From Arthrobacter sp. NicSoilB4 (GTDB lineage: Bacteria; Actinomycetota; Actinomycetes; Actinomycetales; Micrococcaceae), in NCBI RefSeq assembly GCF_019977335.1, contig NZ_AP024653.1, forward strand, positions 3,348,001-3,412,000: DNA of 64,000 nt, given 5' to 3'. Positions 40,206 through 48,916 of the stretch are shown piece after piece. A program made the translations under genes and the position numbers. The notes beneath the pieces were generated by a model. It made no database searches, was not told the DNA's origin, and saw only the letters and a list, made by a program, of their open reading frames with translations. Numbering within the stretch: position 1 is the stretch's first letter; each line of letters begins with the position of its first letter.

Positions 40206-40916
40206 GTGAAATCGGCAAAGACCAGCATCATCGCCGGCATCGCGTTGATGGCGGCCGGCGTCCTCTTGCTGCTGGATCTGCTCGGGATCCTCGACAGCGC
40301 TGCCCTCGTGTGGCCGCTGATTTTCGCTGCGGCCGCAGCCGCTTTCCTGACCCTGTTCTTCCGCAGCCGCGACAACTGGTGGGCCGCCATTCCCGGCTCG
40401 GTATTCCTGGGTCTGGCAGCGGTCGACCTGATCACCCAGCTCTGGCCCGGTCCGGCAGGGTACTGGGCGGGCGCCTTTTTGTTCTTGTTTATGGGCGCAG
40501 GCTTCGGCGCGGTGTACGTGCGCGAACCCGCCAACTGGTGGGCGCTGATTCCCTGCGGGGTGATGCTGACGCTGTCGCTCGTGGTGGCCCTCCCGCCGGC
40601 GTGGGAAGGCATGCCGGTGGCGGCCGTCCTGTTCCTGGGACTGGCTGCCACGTTCGCGGCGTTGTCCCTGGTGCCCGTCCATCCTGAACACCGCCCTGGC
40701 CAGCCCGGGGCAGGGGAACCGTCAAGGATGAAGTGGCCGCTGATACCGGCCGCGGTCCTGGCCGTGATGGGAGTGATCTTCGCCTTGCAGGCCACGGTGC
40801 TGCTCACGGCCAGCGAATTCTTCGTCCCGGTGCTCCTGCTGCTCGCCGGAGTGGCCCTGTTGGTCTACGCCTATCGCCATCGCGCCGGCGGCCACCGCAA
40901 GGTGCACGGGGTCTGA
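40206..40916 (+). CDS. Multi-spanning membrane protein of unknown function
   Basis: A 236-residue hydrophobic protein with about eight short transmembrane helices and conserved NWWAAIPGSVFLGLA / NWWALIPCGVMLTLS repeats, so the protein has an internal duplication (around residues 56-75 and 110-130). No catalytic motif is seen. GTG 40206 has a GGGAGG site seven bases away. I do not recognise a family beyond small LiaF/DUF-type membrane proteins. The function is unknown. Confidence 0.8.
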   Translation: MKSAKTSIIAGIALMAAGVLLLLDLLGILDSAALVWPLIFAAAAAAFLTLFFRSRDNWWAAIPGSVFLGLAAVDLITQLWPGPAGYWAGAFLFLFMGAGFGAVYVREPANWWALIPCGVMLTLSLVVALPPAWEGMPVAAVLFLGLAATFAALSLVPVHPEHRPGQPGAGEPSRMKWPLIPAAVLAVMGVIFALQATVLLTASEFFVPVLLLLAGVALLVYAYRHRAGGHRKVHGV

Positions 40917-40920
40917 CGGG

Positions 40921-42279
40921 CTACGTCAGGGGACCGGCTTCGGCCTGCAACAGGTAGTCGACGAACCAGTCCCGGGCGAGGATGGCGGCCGCCGCCAGCG
41001 TGCCGGGCTCCTCAAACAGATGCGTGGCGCCCTGAACGACGGCCAGCTGGTTGGGGCACCGCATCATGGACTTCGCCTTGCGGTTGAGTTCCAGGACCTC
41101 GTGGTCGAAGCTGCCCACGATGAGCAGCGTCGGCGCCCTGACGGCGGAAAGCCGCGGCCCGGCAAGATCGGGGCGTCCGCCTCGGGAGACGACGGCGTCG
41201 ATCCGGGCGGTTGGTTCAGAGGCGGCCCAGAGCGCGGCCCCGGCACCCGTGCTGGCGCCGAAATAGCCAATTGTGCAGGAGGCCGTATCCCGCCGGGTGG
41301 CCAGCCAGTCCGTGGCCGAGGACAGCCGGCGGGCCAACAGTTCGATGTCGAAAACGTTGGCACGGTTCCGTTCCTCCGCCGGCGTCAGCAGATCCAGCAG
41401 CAGCGTTCCGAGCCCGGCCTGTTGGAGCATCCCTGCCACGTACCTGTTCCGGGGGCTGTGGCGGCTGCTGCCGCTGCCGTGCGCGAACAACACGATGCCC
41501 TTGGCAGGGACCGGCAAGTGCAGCTGGCCCTGGAGCCGCACCCCTCGCGACGGGATCTCGACTTCCTCGTCGATCTCTGCGGGGGCCGCCGTTCCGGCCG
41601 TGGCCGGAACGGCCTTGCGGGACGCCGGCGGCGAGTTCCGCAGTCGCTTGGCGGCGGCGTCGAGCAACTTCACCACCTCGTCGTCCTCGGTGGGCGAAAA
41701 ATCCCTGTAGTGGTAGCCGACCGCGGAGAACTGGCGCGGTGTGGCGAGGCAGACCACCTCGTCGGGCTCGGTCAGGCTGCCGAGGGTGTCGGCGGGGGCC
41801 ACCGGTACCGCCAGGATGACCCTCGCGGCGCCAAGCTGCCGGGCGACCCGGCAGGCGACCCTGGCCGTGGATCCAGTGGCGATTCCGTCGTCGACGATCA
41901 CGGCGATACGGCCGGTGAGGTCCTCGCGGGTCCTGCCTTTCCGGAACCGGAGCACGCGGTTCTCCAGCACGGCGCGTTCGTGGTCCTCGACAGCCTGTAA
42001 CTCCGTCTCGCTGACCCGGGCATGGGCCAATACGCGTTCTTCCAGCACCCGGGCGCCGCCCTCCCCGATGGCGCCCATGGCGAGCTCGGGCTGGTAGGGA
42101 AGTCCCAGTTTCCGGACAACGATCACGTCCAGCGGCGCGTCAAGGGCGGCGGCGACTTCGAATGCGACCGGGACGCCGCCGCGGGGCAGGCCCAGGACCA
42201 CGATGTCCTGGCCACGCAGTTCCGCGAGCCGCCGTCCCAGTTGCCGCCCGGCGTCGACCCTGTCTTCGAAGATGCTCAT
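40921..42279 (-). CDS. Phosphoribosyltransferase-dienelactone hydrolase-like fusion
   Basis: A 452-residue two-domain protein. Residues 1-220 are a PRTase with the PRPP loop AVIVDDGIATGST (126-138) and GLPRGGVPVAFEVA. Residues ~240-452 are an alpha/beta hydrolase: HGSGSSRHSPRN, nucleophile S343 (FGASTGAG), D392 (GSFDHEV), H420 (ATHLFEE). Each domain has its own full set of catalytic residues. Such fusions exist in actinobacteria, but the reaction is not known. ATG 42279 is the start; the upstream frame is not homologous. Confidence 0.88.
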   Translation of the reverse strand: MSIFEDRVDAGRQLGRRLAELRGQDIVVLGLPRGGVPVAFEVAAALDAPLDVIVVRKLGLPYQPELAMGAIGEGGARVLEERVLAHARVSETELQAVEDHERAVLENRVLRFRKGRTREDLTGRIAVIVDDGIATGSTARVACRVARQLGAARVILAVPVAPADTLGSLTEPDEVVCLATPRQFSAVGYHYRDFSPTEDDEVVKLLDAAAKRLRNSPPASRKAVPATAGTAAPAEIDEEVEIPSRGVRLQGQLHLPVPAKGIVLFAHGSGSSRHSPRNRYVAGMLQQAGLGTLLLDLLTPAEERNRANVFDIELLARRLSSATDWLATRRDTASCTIGYFGASTGAGAALWAASEPTARIDAVVSRGGRPDLAGPRLSAVRAPTLLIVGSFDHEVLELNRKAKSMMRCPNQLAVVQGATHLFEEPGTLAAAAILARDWFVDYLLQAEAGPLT

Positions 42280-42652
42280 CGGCTTGGCTTTCCAATCGAG
42301 ATGTCGGCAGTGGCCTCCATCCAGGCGCGCGGTCCGCGGGCTGGGAAAATTGGCCACTTGGCCGCTCCCTCCCACTATCTGTCAGGAACCCTGCGGACGT
42401 GAGGGCCTTTATGCCCGGTTTGGCCAGCGCCCTCACTCCGTTTCTTTGAGGGCGTCAGCAGGGGCCTCTCAGGGGCCGGCGCCCGTGCCGAGGCCTGTCG
42501 CAGTTCCGGGAAAACAGGCGGGAAAGGGCTGTATATAATTTCCCGGTACGGTTTTGCAGCGGGCCGTTGGATTGTTCTTCGGTCCGGCCCTCGGCCGTCC
42601 CCCGCCGCGCTCTGCGGCAGGTGGCGCGCCCTTCCGGATCGTGTTGACCTGA
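42280..42652. promoter_or_regulatory. Divergent intergenic region with TATAAT box
   Basis: No gene is seen in these 373 bases between the PRTase fusion and the GAF-ANTAR gene. A consensus TATAAT lies at 42534-42539, pointing to the plus strand, with no good -35 at 17 or 18 bases (GAAAAC/AAAACA). A 5' leader of about 105 bases would result, containing GGGCCG/CGGCCC-like complementary stretches. A role for an alternative sigma factor is possible. Confidence 0.4.
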
Positions 42653-43408
42653 GTGAAACGGCACGACGAGACAGTGGTTAGCGAATCAACCGCAACTTCA
42701 ACCAACCAAGACCTGCATGAACTGGTGCTCAACAGCTCCGACGTCGAGGAGTTCCTGCGCGAGTTGGCGCGCGTTTCCGCGCGCAGCCTCTCGGAACCCG
42801 GCGACGAGATCCTGTGCGGCATCACGCTTTTCCGGCACCGGAAAGCGGCAACAGTTGCGAGCAGCAGCGCGGCAGCCCAGGCCATGGATGAAATCCAGTA
42901 CGCCTTCGGCGACGGCCCATGCGTGACGGCGTCCCGGGAACAGGAGACCGTACACATCCCGGAACTGGAGGACTGCGACCGGTGGCCGCAGTACGCCGCC
43001 ACGGTCCGGGGCCACGGCGTGCGTTCCATCCTGGCCGTGCCCTTCCTGCTTGACGGAGACACCCGCGCCGCCCTGAACCTCTACTCGCGACGGCCTGGCC
43101 GTTTCGACGGCCGGGCTCTGGAACTCGCCCGGGACTTCGTGGGCCAGACGTCTTTGGCGTTGCGGCTGGCGGTGCGTTTTGCCCACTACATCGACACGGC
43201 AGCGGACCTCAAGGCCACACTGGAGAGCCGGACCAGCATCGACGTTGCTGTGGGCATCATCATGGCGCAGAACCGCTGCAGCCAGGCCGAGGCGTTCGAA
43301 CTGCTCAAGTCAGCCTCAAGTGCCCGCAACGTGAAGCTGCACATGGTGGCCGCCGGGCTCGTGGAGTCGCTTGGCCAAGGCCCCATCCGCACGCACTTCG
43401 AGGTCTAG
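42653..43408 (+). CDS. GAF and ANTAR domain regulator
   Basis: A 251-residue protein. Residues ~25-185 are a GAF domain (AFGDGPCVTASREQETVHIP, then RSILAVPFLLDGDTRAALNLYS), and residues ~190-245 are an ANTAR RNA-binding domain (ESRTSIDVAVGIIMAQNRCSQAEAFELLKSAS). ANTAR proteins bind paired hairpins in nascent mRNA to prevent termination. The GTG at 42653 follows a weak site; another GTG lies at 42674. It is one of three such genes in the window. The signal and RNA targets are unknown. Confidence 0.9.
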   Translation: MKRHDETVVSESTATSTNQDLHELVLNSSDVEEFLRELARVSARSLSEPGDEILCGITLFRHRKAATVASSSAAAQAMDEIQYAFGDGPCVTASREQETVHIPELEDCDRWPQYAATVRGHGVRSILAVPFLLDGDTRAALNLYSRRPGRFDGRALELARDFVGQTSLALRLAVRFAHYIDTAADLKATLESRTSIDVAVGIIMAQNRCSQAEAFELLKSASSARNVKLHMVAAGLVESLGQGPIRTHFEV

Positions 43409-44118
43409 GTCGAGGTCTCCAGAGGCTCGGCAGGATCGGCGTAGGGCTCTTCTGCGGCCGCGTCCAGGACGGTGCGGACTGTGTCCTCGTGGGCCAGGAT
43501 CCGGAAGTGCCCGGCAGTGTCCAGGTGGATATTCCGTGCGCCCGGCAGGACACTGCCCTCGGGAATATGCGGGTCGAAGCCGCCGTACACCGAGATGATG
43601 CGTTTGTTGATGCGTTCCTCGCGGGAAAGCTGCATGGTCACGGCATTCCGTGGGGAGAAGGCACGCAGGCTCGGCAGCAGCATGAACGAGGCATAGCGCG
43701 AGCCTGAGAACGGTGAGCAGACCGCCACCATGCCGGCGATCCGGCGTTCCGGGTCCAGCTGCATCATCACGAACTTGCCGATCAGCCCGCCCTTGCTGTG
43801 GGCCACGATCATCGCGTTGGTCAGGTCACGATCCCGGATGTAGCCGGCGATCAGATCCGCGGCCTTGGGCACTGCGAGCCGGTTCCGATGCAGCAATGCC
43901 AGCACATGCACCGGGTGGCCCGCTTCATGCAGCCGCTGGACCAGCGGCAGCATAAAGCGCCAATCCTCGTAGACCCCGGGAATCACGACGACGGGCCGGC
44001 CCGTGCCGCTGAGGAACTCCTCCGGCCTGCTCCGTGAGACGGCGCTGAGGATCTGCCGCCGCGCGGCATAGAGGTAGTCCTGGACCCACCAGCGGGAGGT
44101 TTGCAGGACGCCGCTCAT
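43405..44118 (-). CDS. Alpha/beta hydrolase (esterase/lipase-like)
   Basis: A 237-residue hydrolase. VVVIPGVYEDWRFMLPLV forms the oxyanion-hole start, the nucleophile Ser is in VAHSKGGLIG, and the His is the H of DTAGHFRIL. The GXSXG motif reads HSKGG, as in some triacylglycerol lipase-like proteins. ATG 44118 overlaps the upstream hydrolase stop by 4 bases, so both are in one operon. The 3' end also overlaps the convergent ANTAR gene by 4 bases. Substrate unknown. Confidence 0.87.
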   Translation of the reverse strand: MSGVLQTSRWWVQDYLYAARRQILSAVSRSRPEEFLSGTGRPVVVIPGVYEDWRFMLPLVQRLHEAGHPVHVLALLHRNRLAVPKAADLIAGYIRDRDLTNAMIVAHSKGGLIGKFVMMQLDPERRIAGMVAVCSPFSGSRYASFMLLPSLRAFSPRNAVTMQLSREERINKRIISVYGGFDPHIPEGSVLPGARNIHLDTAGHFRILAHEDTVRTVLDAAAEEPYADPAEPLETST

Positions 44119-44915
44119 GCCGGATTCTCCCGGGACGCTTCCCTGGCCGTTGCGTGGGTCCCGGCGAAGTCCAGGATCGCCTCGGCCACGTCAGCCGCGC
44201 GGTTGTGCTGCACCACGTGGCCGGCGCCCTCGATTTCAAGCAGCAGGGCCCGCGCAGCCCGCCCGGCCAACCGGCGGCACCAGTCCGCGGACGCGACCGG
44301 GTCGTTAGCGCCGCGCATCACGAGGACCGGCACCGCAACCCCGGAGATCCGCTCCTCGGTGCGGTAGTCCATCATGACGCGCAGGTTTTTCAGGTACCAC
44401 GTGGGCCCGCAGCGGAGGTAGTCCGTGAAGACGAGGGCGTTCGAGGAGGGGCTTTCGAAGAGGAGGCTGTCACGGCCCAGTGCGAGTGCCTGCTGCAGGA
44501 CGGAGCGGCGCTTCGAATCGACCACCGGACCCATCATGACCAATTGGGAAATCCTGCCCGGCTGCTGCAGTGCGGCCTCGAGCGCGAACTGGCTTCCCAT
44601 CGAATGACCAACGATCACGGACTCCAGGACCCCAAGCTGCTCCAGGGCGCCGAGAATGTAGGTGGCGTGGTCAGCGACCGAGAGGGCGCGGCGGGGCCTT
44701 GGGGTCCCGCCGAAACCGGGCAGGTCGATCGAGTAGGTGTCGCCGGTTTCAGCCAGCAGCCCGTGCAGCCGGCGGAGGTAACGGTGCGAGACGCCGATTC
44801 CGTGGATGAGTACGACGGCGGGGCGCGCGGGCAAGGGGCCGCTCTGGACCTTCGAGACAAAAACATGGCCGAGCTGGCCTGCGGCCTCAATCTCGAAGCG
44901 GTCGGGCCTGCTCAT
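44115..44915 (-). CDS. Alpha/beta fold hydrolase
   Basis: A 266-residue classical alpha/beta hydrolase: VLIHGIGVSHRYL (oxyanion loop), nucleophile Ser in VGHSMGSQFALE, acid in RGANDPVA, His in GAGHVVQHN. Substrate is unknown; lactonase or esterase are options. First gene of a two-hydrolase operon on the minus strand. A motif TCAGTA-N4-TACTGA lies 49-64 bases upstream of its ATG at 44915, much like that upstream of the YegP gene. Confidence 0.9.
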   Translation of the reverse strand: MSRPDRFEIEAAGQLGHVFVSKVQSGPLPARPAVVLIHGIGVSHRYLRRLHGLLAETGDTYSIDLPGFGGTPRPRRALSVADHATYILGALEQLGVLESVIVGHSMGSQFALEAALQQPGRISQLVMMGPVVDSKRRSVLQQALALGRDSLLFESPSSNALVFTDYLRCGPTWYLKNLRVMMDYRTEERISGVAVPVLVMRGANDPVASADWCRRLAGRAARALLLEIEGAGHVVQHNRAADVAEAILDFAGTHATAREASRENPA

Positions 44916-44963
44916 GGTGGGCTCATTTCTGTTCAGCGCCTTCTGGACGCCGCCGGTCAGCGT

Positions 44964-44979
44964 TCAGTAAGCATACTGA
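44964..44979 (-). promoter_or_regulatory. Palindrome TCAGTA/TACTGA upstream of hydrolase operon
   Basis: TCAGTA (44964-44969) and TACTGA (44974-44979) are perfect inverted halves with 4 bases between. The sequence AGTAAGCATACTGA matches AGTAAGTATACTTA at 19102-19115 in 12 of 14 positions. It is a likely shared operator. Confidence 0.5.
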
Positions 44980-44991
44980 CAGTTTCCCCGC

Positions 44992-45201
44992 TCAGTCTCC
45001 GCGCTTGTCGCGTTCGCTGAACTCCTCGTCCAGGTCGTAGTGCCTGAACTCGGTCTCCGGGTGCGGTTCGCCCTCCACCACGTACTCGTAGTCCAGCTGG
45101 CGCTGAACCTGGCTGTCGAGGACCTGCAGCTCCGTGTCTTCCACCTTGCTCAGGTCCTCGGGGAACTTGTCCTCGGGCGTGAGGTGGAGCTTGTCGTTCA
45201 T
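44992..45201 (-). CDS. Small acidic hypothetical protein (69 aa)
   Basis: The 69 residues are very acidic (18 Asp/Glu in the second half alone is not exceeded by basic residues) and probably helical/disordered: MNDKLHLTPEDKFPEDLSKV, then DTELQVLDSQVQRQLDYEYV and EFRHYDLDEEFSERDKRGD. No signal or membrane segment is seen. ATG 45201 has a GAGAGG site. I do not recognise the family. Conserved small acidic proteins of this kind occur in Arthrobacter, recalled only in general terms. It precedes the hydrolase operon but is 77 bases away. Confidence 0.65.
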   Translation of the reverse strand: MNDKLHLTPEDKFPEDLSKVEDTELQVLDSQVQRQLDYEYVVEGEPHPETEFRHYDLDEEFSERDKRGD

Positions 45202-45371
45202 GGCATGCCTCTCCGGGCCGGAAGGTGGACTCGAAGAAAATGCGGCGTCCGGCCGCCTTCAGGATAACGGCGCCCCGGGAGGAGCGGAATACGCCGTGCC
45301 AGCCAACCGTCGGCCGGGCCCGGGCCAGGCTGGCTTCCTGGCCCGGGCCGGCCGGTCGATCCCTGTAAGCC

Positions 45372-45791
45372 CTAGGCCTGGCCCGGCTCGGCGCCGACGT
45401 TGACCAGCCAGTCAGTGCCGAACTTGTCCGTGCACATGCCGAAGACGTCTCCCCATGGCGCCTTCTCCATCGGCACCGTCACCCTTCCGCCGTCGGCGAG
45501 GTTGTCGAAGTAACCGCGCAGTTCGGCCTCGTCGGAGCCGCTCACTGACACGGAGATGCTGCTGCCGGGCGTGTAGTCCATGCCGTTGGGAGTGTCCGCC
45601 CCCATCAGCACCATGCCCTTGTCAGTGGTCAGCATGGCGTGCATGATCTTGTCCTGCTCGGCGGGGTCTTCGCTGGCGTGGTATTCGCCGAAAGTGCTGA
45701 TGTTCAGTTCACCGCCGAATACGGACTGGTAAAAGGTCATGGCCTCCTTGGCGTTGTCGCGGAAGCTCAAGTACGGGTTAAGCGTGGTCAT
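45372..45791 (-). CDS. VOC family protein (PhnB-type)
   Basis: A 139-residue PhnB-like VOC protein. LNPYLSFRDNAKEAMTFYQSVFGGEL begins the fold, and WGDVFGMCTDKFGTDWLVNVG is the C-terminal signature. The metal-ligand positions of glyoxalase I are not all present, as in most PhnB proteins. ATG 45791 is chosen for its AAGGAG site; the frame is open upstream. The relation to the VOC protein at 614-1015 is distant. Function unknown. Confidence 0.88.
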   Translation of the reverse strand: MTTLNPYLSFRDNAKEAMTFYQSVFGGELNISTFGEYHASEDPAEQDKIMHAMLTTDKGMVLMGADTPNGMDYTPGSSISVSVSGSDEAELRGYFDNLADGGRVTVPMEKAPWGDVFGMCTDKFGTDWLVNVGAEPGQA

Positions 45792-45950
45792 ATCCGGGAC
45801 TCCTTGCAGCTGGGGCGCCGACCGGGTTGCCATGTTGCGGCCGCGGCCGGTGCACTTTTACATGGCACATCCTGCCCCAAATCTGCCGCCCGGGATAGGT
45901 GCGGGCAGCAGATAGGGCAGGAGCGCGCCGTTCTCGAGCGACGCCTGTGG

Positions 45951-46517
45951 CTAGGCAGTCTGTCCGGGGTGCACGCCCTCTGCGATCTCTTCCAGCAGCT
46001 TGCCGTTGAACGCGGGAAGATCGCGAGGGGTCCGGCTGGTCACCAGGCCCCGGTCCACCACCACTTCCTGGTCGCTCCAGTTGGCTCCGGCGTTCCTCAG
46101 ATCGGTCTGGAGCGTGTGGTACGACGTGACATTCCGGCCGTTGATGACGCCGGCGTCGATCAGGACCCACGGGCCGTGGCAGATCGAGGCCACCGGCTTG
46201 TGCTGCTCGAAGAAGGCCCGGGTGAAGGCCTGGGCGTCCTTGTTGGCGCGGAGGTGGTCCGCGTTGACGACGCCCCCGGGGATCACCAGGGCGTCGAAAT
46301 CGGCGGCGCTGGCTTCGGCGGCGGTGAGATCGACATTGAACTTCTGCCCCTTTTCGGTGCCGTCGAATCCCTGGAGCTTCCCGCTCTTGGGCGCTACCAG
46401 GAAGGGCTCGCCGCCGGCTTCCTTCACGGCGTTCCAGGGGCTGGTCAGTTCCACTTGCTCCACGCCGTCCGTGAGCAGGAAGGCGACTTTCTTACCGGCA
46501 ATATTGTGTTGTGACAT
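45951..46517 (-). CDS. PfpI/DJ-1 family type 1 glutamine amidotransferase-like protein
   Basis: A 188-residue DJ-1/PfpI superfamily protein. VAFLLTDGVEQVELTSPW starts the fold (the Glu that activates the Cys is in GVEQVEL), FDALVIPGGVVNAD is the central strand, and the nucleophile Cys is in ASICHGPWVL. The C-terminal TSRTPRDLPAFNGKLLEEI is typical. The family deglycates or hydrolyses methylglyoxal adducts and is stress-linked. ATG 46517 follows GAGGAGG. A 20-bp near-palindrome lies ~110 bases upstream. Confidence 0.9.
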   Translation of the reverse strand: MSQHNIAGKKVAFLLTDGVEQVELTSPWNAVKEAGGEPFLVAPKSGKLQGFDGTEKGQKFNVDLTAAEASAADFDALVIPGGVVNADHLRANKDAQAFTRAFFEQHKPVASICHGPWVLIDAGVINGRNVTSYHTLQTDLRNAGANWSDQEVVVDRGLVTSRTPRDLPAFNGKLLEEIAEGVHPGQTA

Positions 46518-46829
46518 GTGTCCTCCTCTGGTGCCCGGGGAGGCCCGCGGCGCCCGTGACCGTCCGGGGATCCTCCACGCGGCGAGTTGATGCCTGACAA
46601 CTTCAACTCTAGAAAGCCACGAAATAATAAGCAAGCTGATTATGCTGCCTGCGCCCGGGCCGCAGCCGACGCCGGCGCCTCCCCTATCCCGGCCCCTTTC
46701 CGCCAGGGCACCGCCGTTCGGGGCATGGGCAAATCCTTGGGATATCGTGCGCTCAGGCAGCGCCAGCGGCACGCCGGCCGATGGGATGATTTTTCCGCGA
46801 GGGATCCCCTGCCCGGCTGATTGGATGGC
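46518..46829. promoter_or_regulatory. Divergent intergenic region with AT-rich near-palindrome
   Basis: No gene is seen in these 312 bases. ATAATAAGC (46624-46632), AA, and GCTGATTAT (46635-46643) form a 20-bp near-palindrome with one mismatch, in an AT-rich island about 107-126 bases upstream of pfpI. It resembles the palindromes at 19104-19115 and 44964-44979. The rest is GC-rich with no clear element. Confidence 0.45.
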
Positions 46830-48827
46830 ATGTCAACGCTCCAGAAGTACTCCTCCGGCCCGACCGAACACCCGCGGAGCCATGATCTTCAGCGTGAGGC
46901 CAGGGTGCAATCCCGCGCGGGGTTGGCATCGTGGGCTGGCCAGCTGGGGACCCCGGGTCCCGAGTCTCCGCGCTCCCGCCGGATGGCCCACATCGGCGGC
47001 ATCGCAGCGATCGGGTCGCTGGCCATCTACCTGACCTGGCGCCTGGCGTTCACCCTGCCCGCGGGAGGGTGGAACCTGGCCGTCGCCCTTGTCCTGGTGG
47101 CTTTTGAGGCACTCCCCCTCGGCGGATTGATCCTGAAGGCCATCACCCTGTGGAACATCGATAGTCACGCGCCGCCACCCGTGGACGAGGCTCCCCTGGG
47201 CCAGAAGGTCGCGGTGCTCATCCCGACCTACAACGAGCCCGTCGAAGTCCTCGCCCCGACCGTCGCCGCGGCATGCGCGCTCGAGCCTGCCCACGAAACC
47301 TGGGTGCTGGACGACGGCGACCGGCCGTGGGTGGCGGACATGTGCGCGGCTTTCGGGGCCAGGTATGTCAGCCGTCCGCAGCACGACCACGCCAAAGCCG
47401 GCAACATGAACCACGCCCTGGACCTCATGGCGGCTGAGGCGGAGGCCGGCCAAGCGCGGATCGACATCATCGCCGTACTGGACTGCGACCACGTGCCCCT
47501 CCCGACGTTCCTCACCGCCACCCTGGGCTGGTTCGCCGATGAGGAGATCGCACTGGTCCAGGGGCCGCAAGCGTTCTACAACTCCGGGGCCTTCGACGAC
47601 GACGGCATTTCCGGGGAACAGGGAATGTTCTTCAACGTGCTGATGACGGCCCGCAACTCGGCAGGAGCCGGTCCGTTCTGGTGCGGTTCCACCTCCCTGC
47701 TGCGGGTGAAGGCGCTGCGCGAGGTGGGCGGCGTGGCCACGGAGACCATCACGGAGGACATGCACACCACACTCAAGCTCATCCGGATCGGCTGGAAAAC
47801 CGTGTACCACCACCAAACCCTCGCGGTGGGCCTGGCGCCGGCGACGGCGGACCAGTACCTGCTTCAGCGGCGGCGCTGGGGCATGGGTGCCATGCAGATC
47901 CTGACCCACGAGAGGCTCTGGGCAGCGAAAAGCTGGATGTCCTGGCGGAACTTCCATGAATACCTGAATGGGACTCTGTGGTGGCTCGAGGGCATCGCCA
48001 CGCTGGTGGCGTTCCTGATCCCGATGCTGGTCATGGTCTCTGGAGCGCAGACCTCCACGGCCGGCCCGGTGGAGTTCCTGGCGGCCTTCGTCGCCATGTT
48101 CTGCACGCGCCTTTGGGGCTCAAAACGGCTGATGCGGCACCAGATCCACTGGCCGACGGCGTTCGCCCTGCGGATTTTTCGTGTGCCGGTGGGGCTCGCG
48201 TGCCTCTGGTGGCTGATATCCCGCCAATCCCTGGAGTTCCAGGTCACGCCCAAGGGCGCAACAGACGCCCGGCTGCGCGGCCGCACACCCCAGGTGCTGA
48301 ACGTCCTGGTTGTCGTTGTGGCCGCAGTCATCCTGTACGCCGCGGCCGGCGTAGCGGGGTGGGTGCCGTGGGCGACCAGCCCGGGGTCCACCGCGGCGGC
48401 CGGCGCCTGGCTGCTGCTGGCCGGCGTCGTACTGGTGCTGGGAACACGCCGGATCCGGGCATCCGAATACGCTACCTCGCGCAGAAACGGCCACCGCATA
48501 GCCCTCCAAGCGCCAGTAGCGATTGACGGAATCGAGGGGAGGCTCCTGGACATCTCCATGGGAGGAGCGGCCGTGAGCTTCGATCGGGGAGTGCTGCGGG
48601 AAGGGCAGCGCGTCCAGCTGGCGCTTCCCGGCGCGGCGCCAGTCGCTCTGGACGTCGTTCGGGTTTGGGATGGCGCCGACGGCTCGGAAACATCGTCTCT
48701 TCGGGCCGCGGATGGCGACTGGAACACGTACCGCGCCCTGTCATTGTGGATCTTCCAAACGCCCAACAACGCCATCCCGGGGTTCCCGCCCGGCGTTCCG
48801 GCCGCCGCTTCGCTGCGCATCGCCTGA
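46830..48827 (+). CDS. BcsA-like family 2 glycosyltransferase with PilZ domain
   Basis: A 665-residue membrane glycosyltransferase of the cellulose-synthase type. Two helices precede the GT2 core: LDDGD (160-164), DCD (218-220), TED (308-310) and QRRRW (346-350) are all present, then about six more helices. At the C-terminus (~560-650) is a PilZ domain with RNGHR (RxxxR) and DISMGG (D/NxSxxG), the two c-di-GMP-binding motifs. It should synthesise and export a beta-glucan under c-di-GMP control. ATG 46830 is used; a TTG at 46821 is possible. No BcsB or cellulase is nearby. Confidence 0.9.
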   Translation: MSTLQKYSSGPTEHPRSHDLQREARVQSRAGLASWAGQLGTPGPESPRSRRMAHIGGIAAIGSLAIYLTWRLAFTLPAGGWNLAVALVLVAFEALPLGGLILKAITLWNIDSHAPPPVDEAPLGQKVAVLIPTYNEPVEVLAPTVAAACALEPAHETWVLDDGDRPWVADMCAAFGARYVSRPQHDHAKAGNMNHALDLMAAEAEAGQARIDIIAVLDCDHVPLPTFLTATLGWFADEEIALVQGPQAFYNSGAFDDDGISGEQGMFFNVLMTARNSAGAGPFWCGSTSLLRVKALREVGGVATETITEDMHTTLKLIRIGWKTVYHHQTLAVGLAPATADQYLLQRRRWGMGAMQILTHERLWAAKSWMSWRNFHEYLNGTLWWLEGIATLVAFLIPMLVMVSGAQTSTAGPVEFLAAFVAMFCTRLWGSKRLMRHQIHWPTAFALRIFRVPVGLACLWWLISRQSLEFQVTPKGATDARLRGRTPQVLNVLVVVVAAVILYAAAGVAGWVPWATSPGSTAAAGAWLLLAGVVLVLGTRRIRASEYATSRRNGHRIALQAPVAIDGIEGRLLDISMGGAAVSFDRGVLREGQRVQLALPGAAPVALDVVRVWDGADGSETSSLRAADGDWNTYRALSLWIFQTPNNAIPGFPPGVPAAASLRIA

Positions 48828-48916
48828 ACCGGCTGCGACGGCTATTCGTCCTCTGGCCAGCGCATCGCCGCCTCGGTACTCTGGCGGGAGGACTGCTACC
48901 CGAAAAGAAGGCCGTC

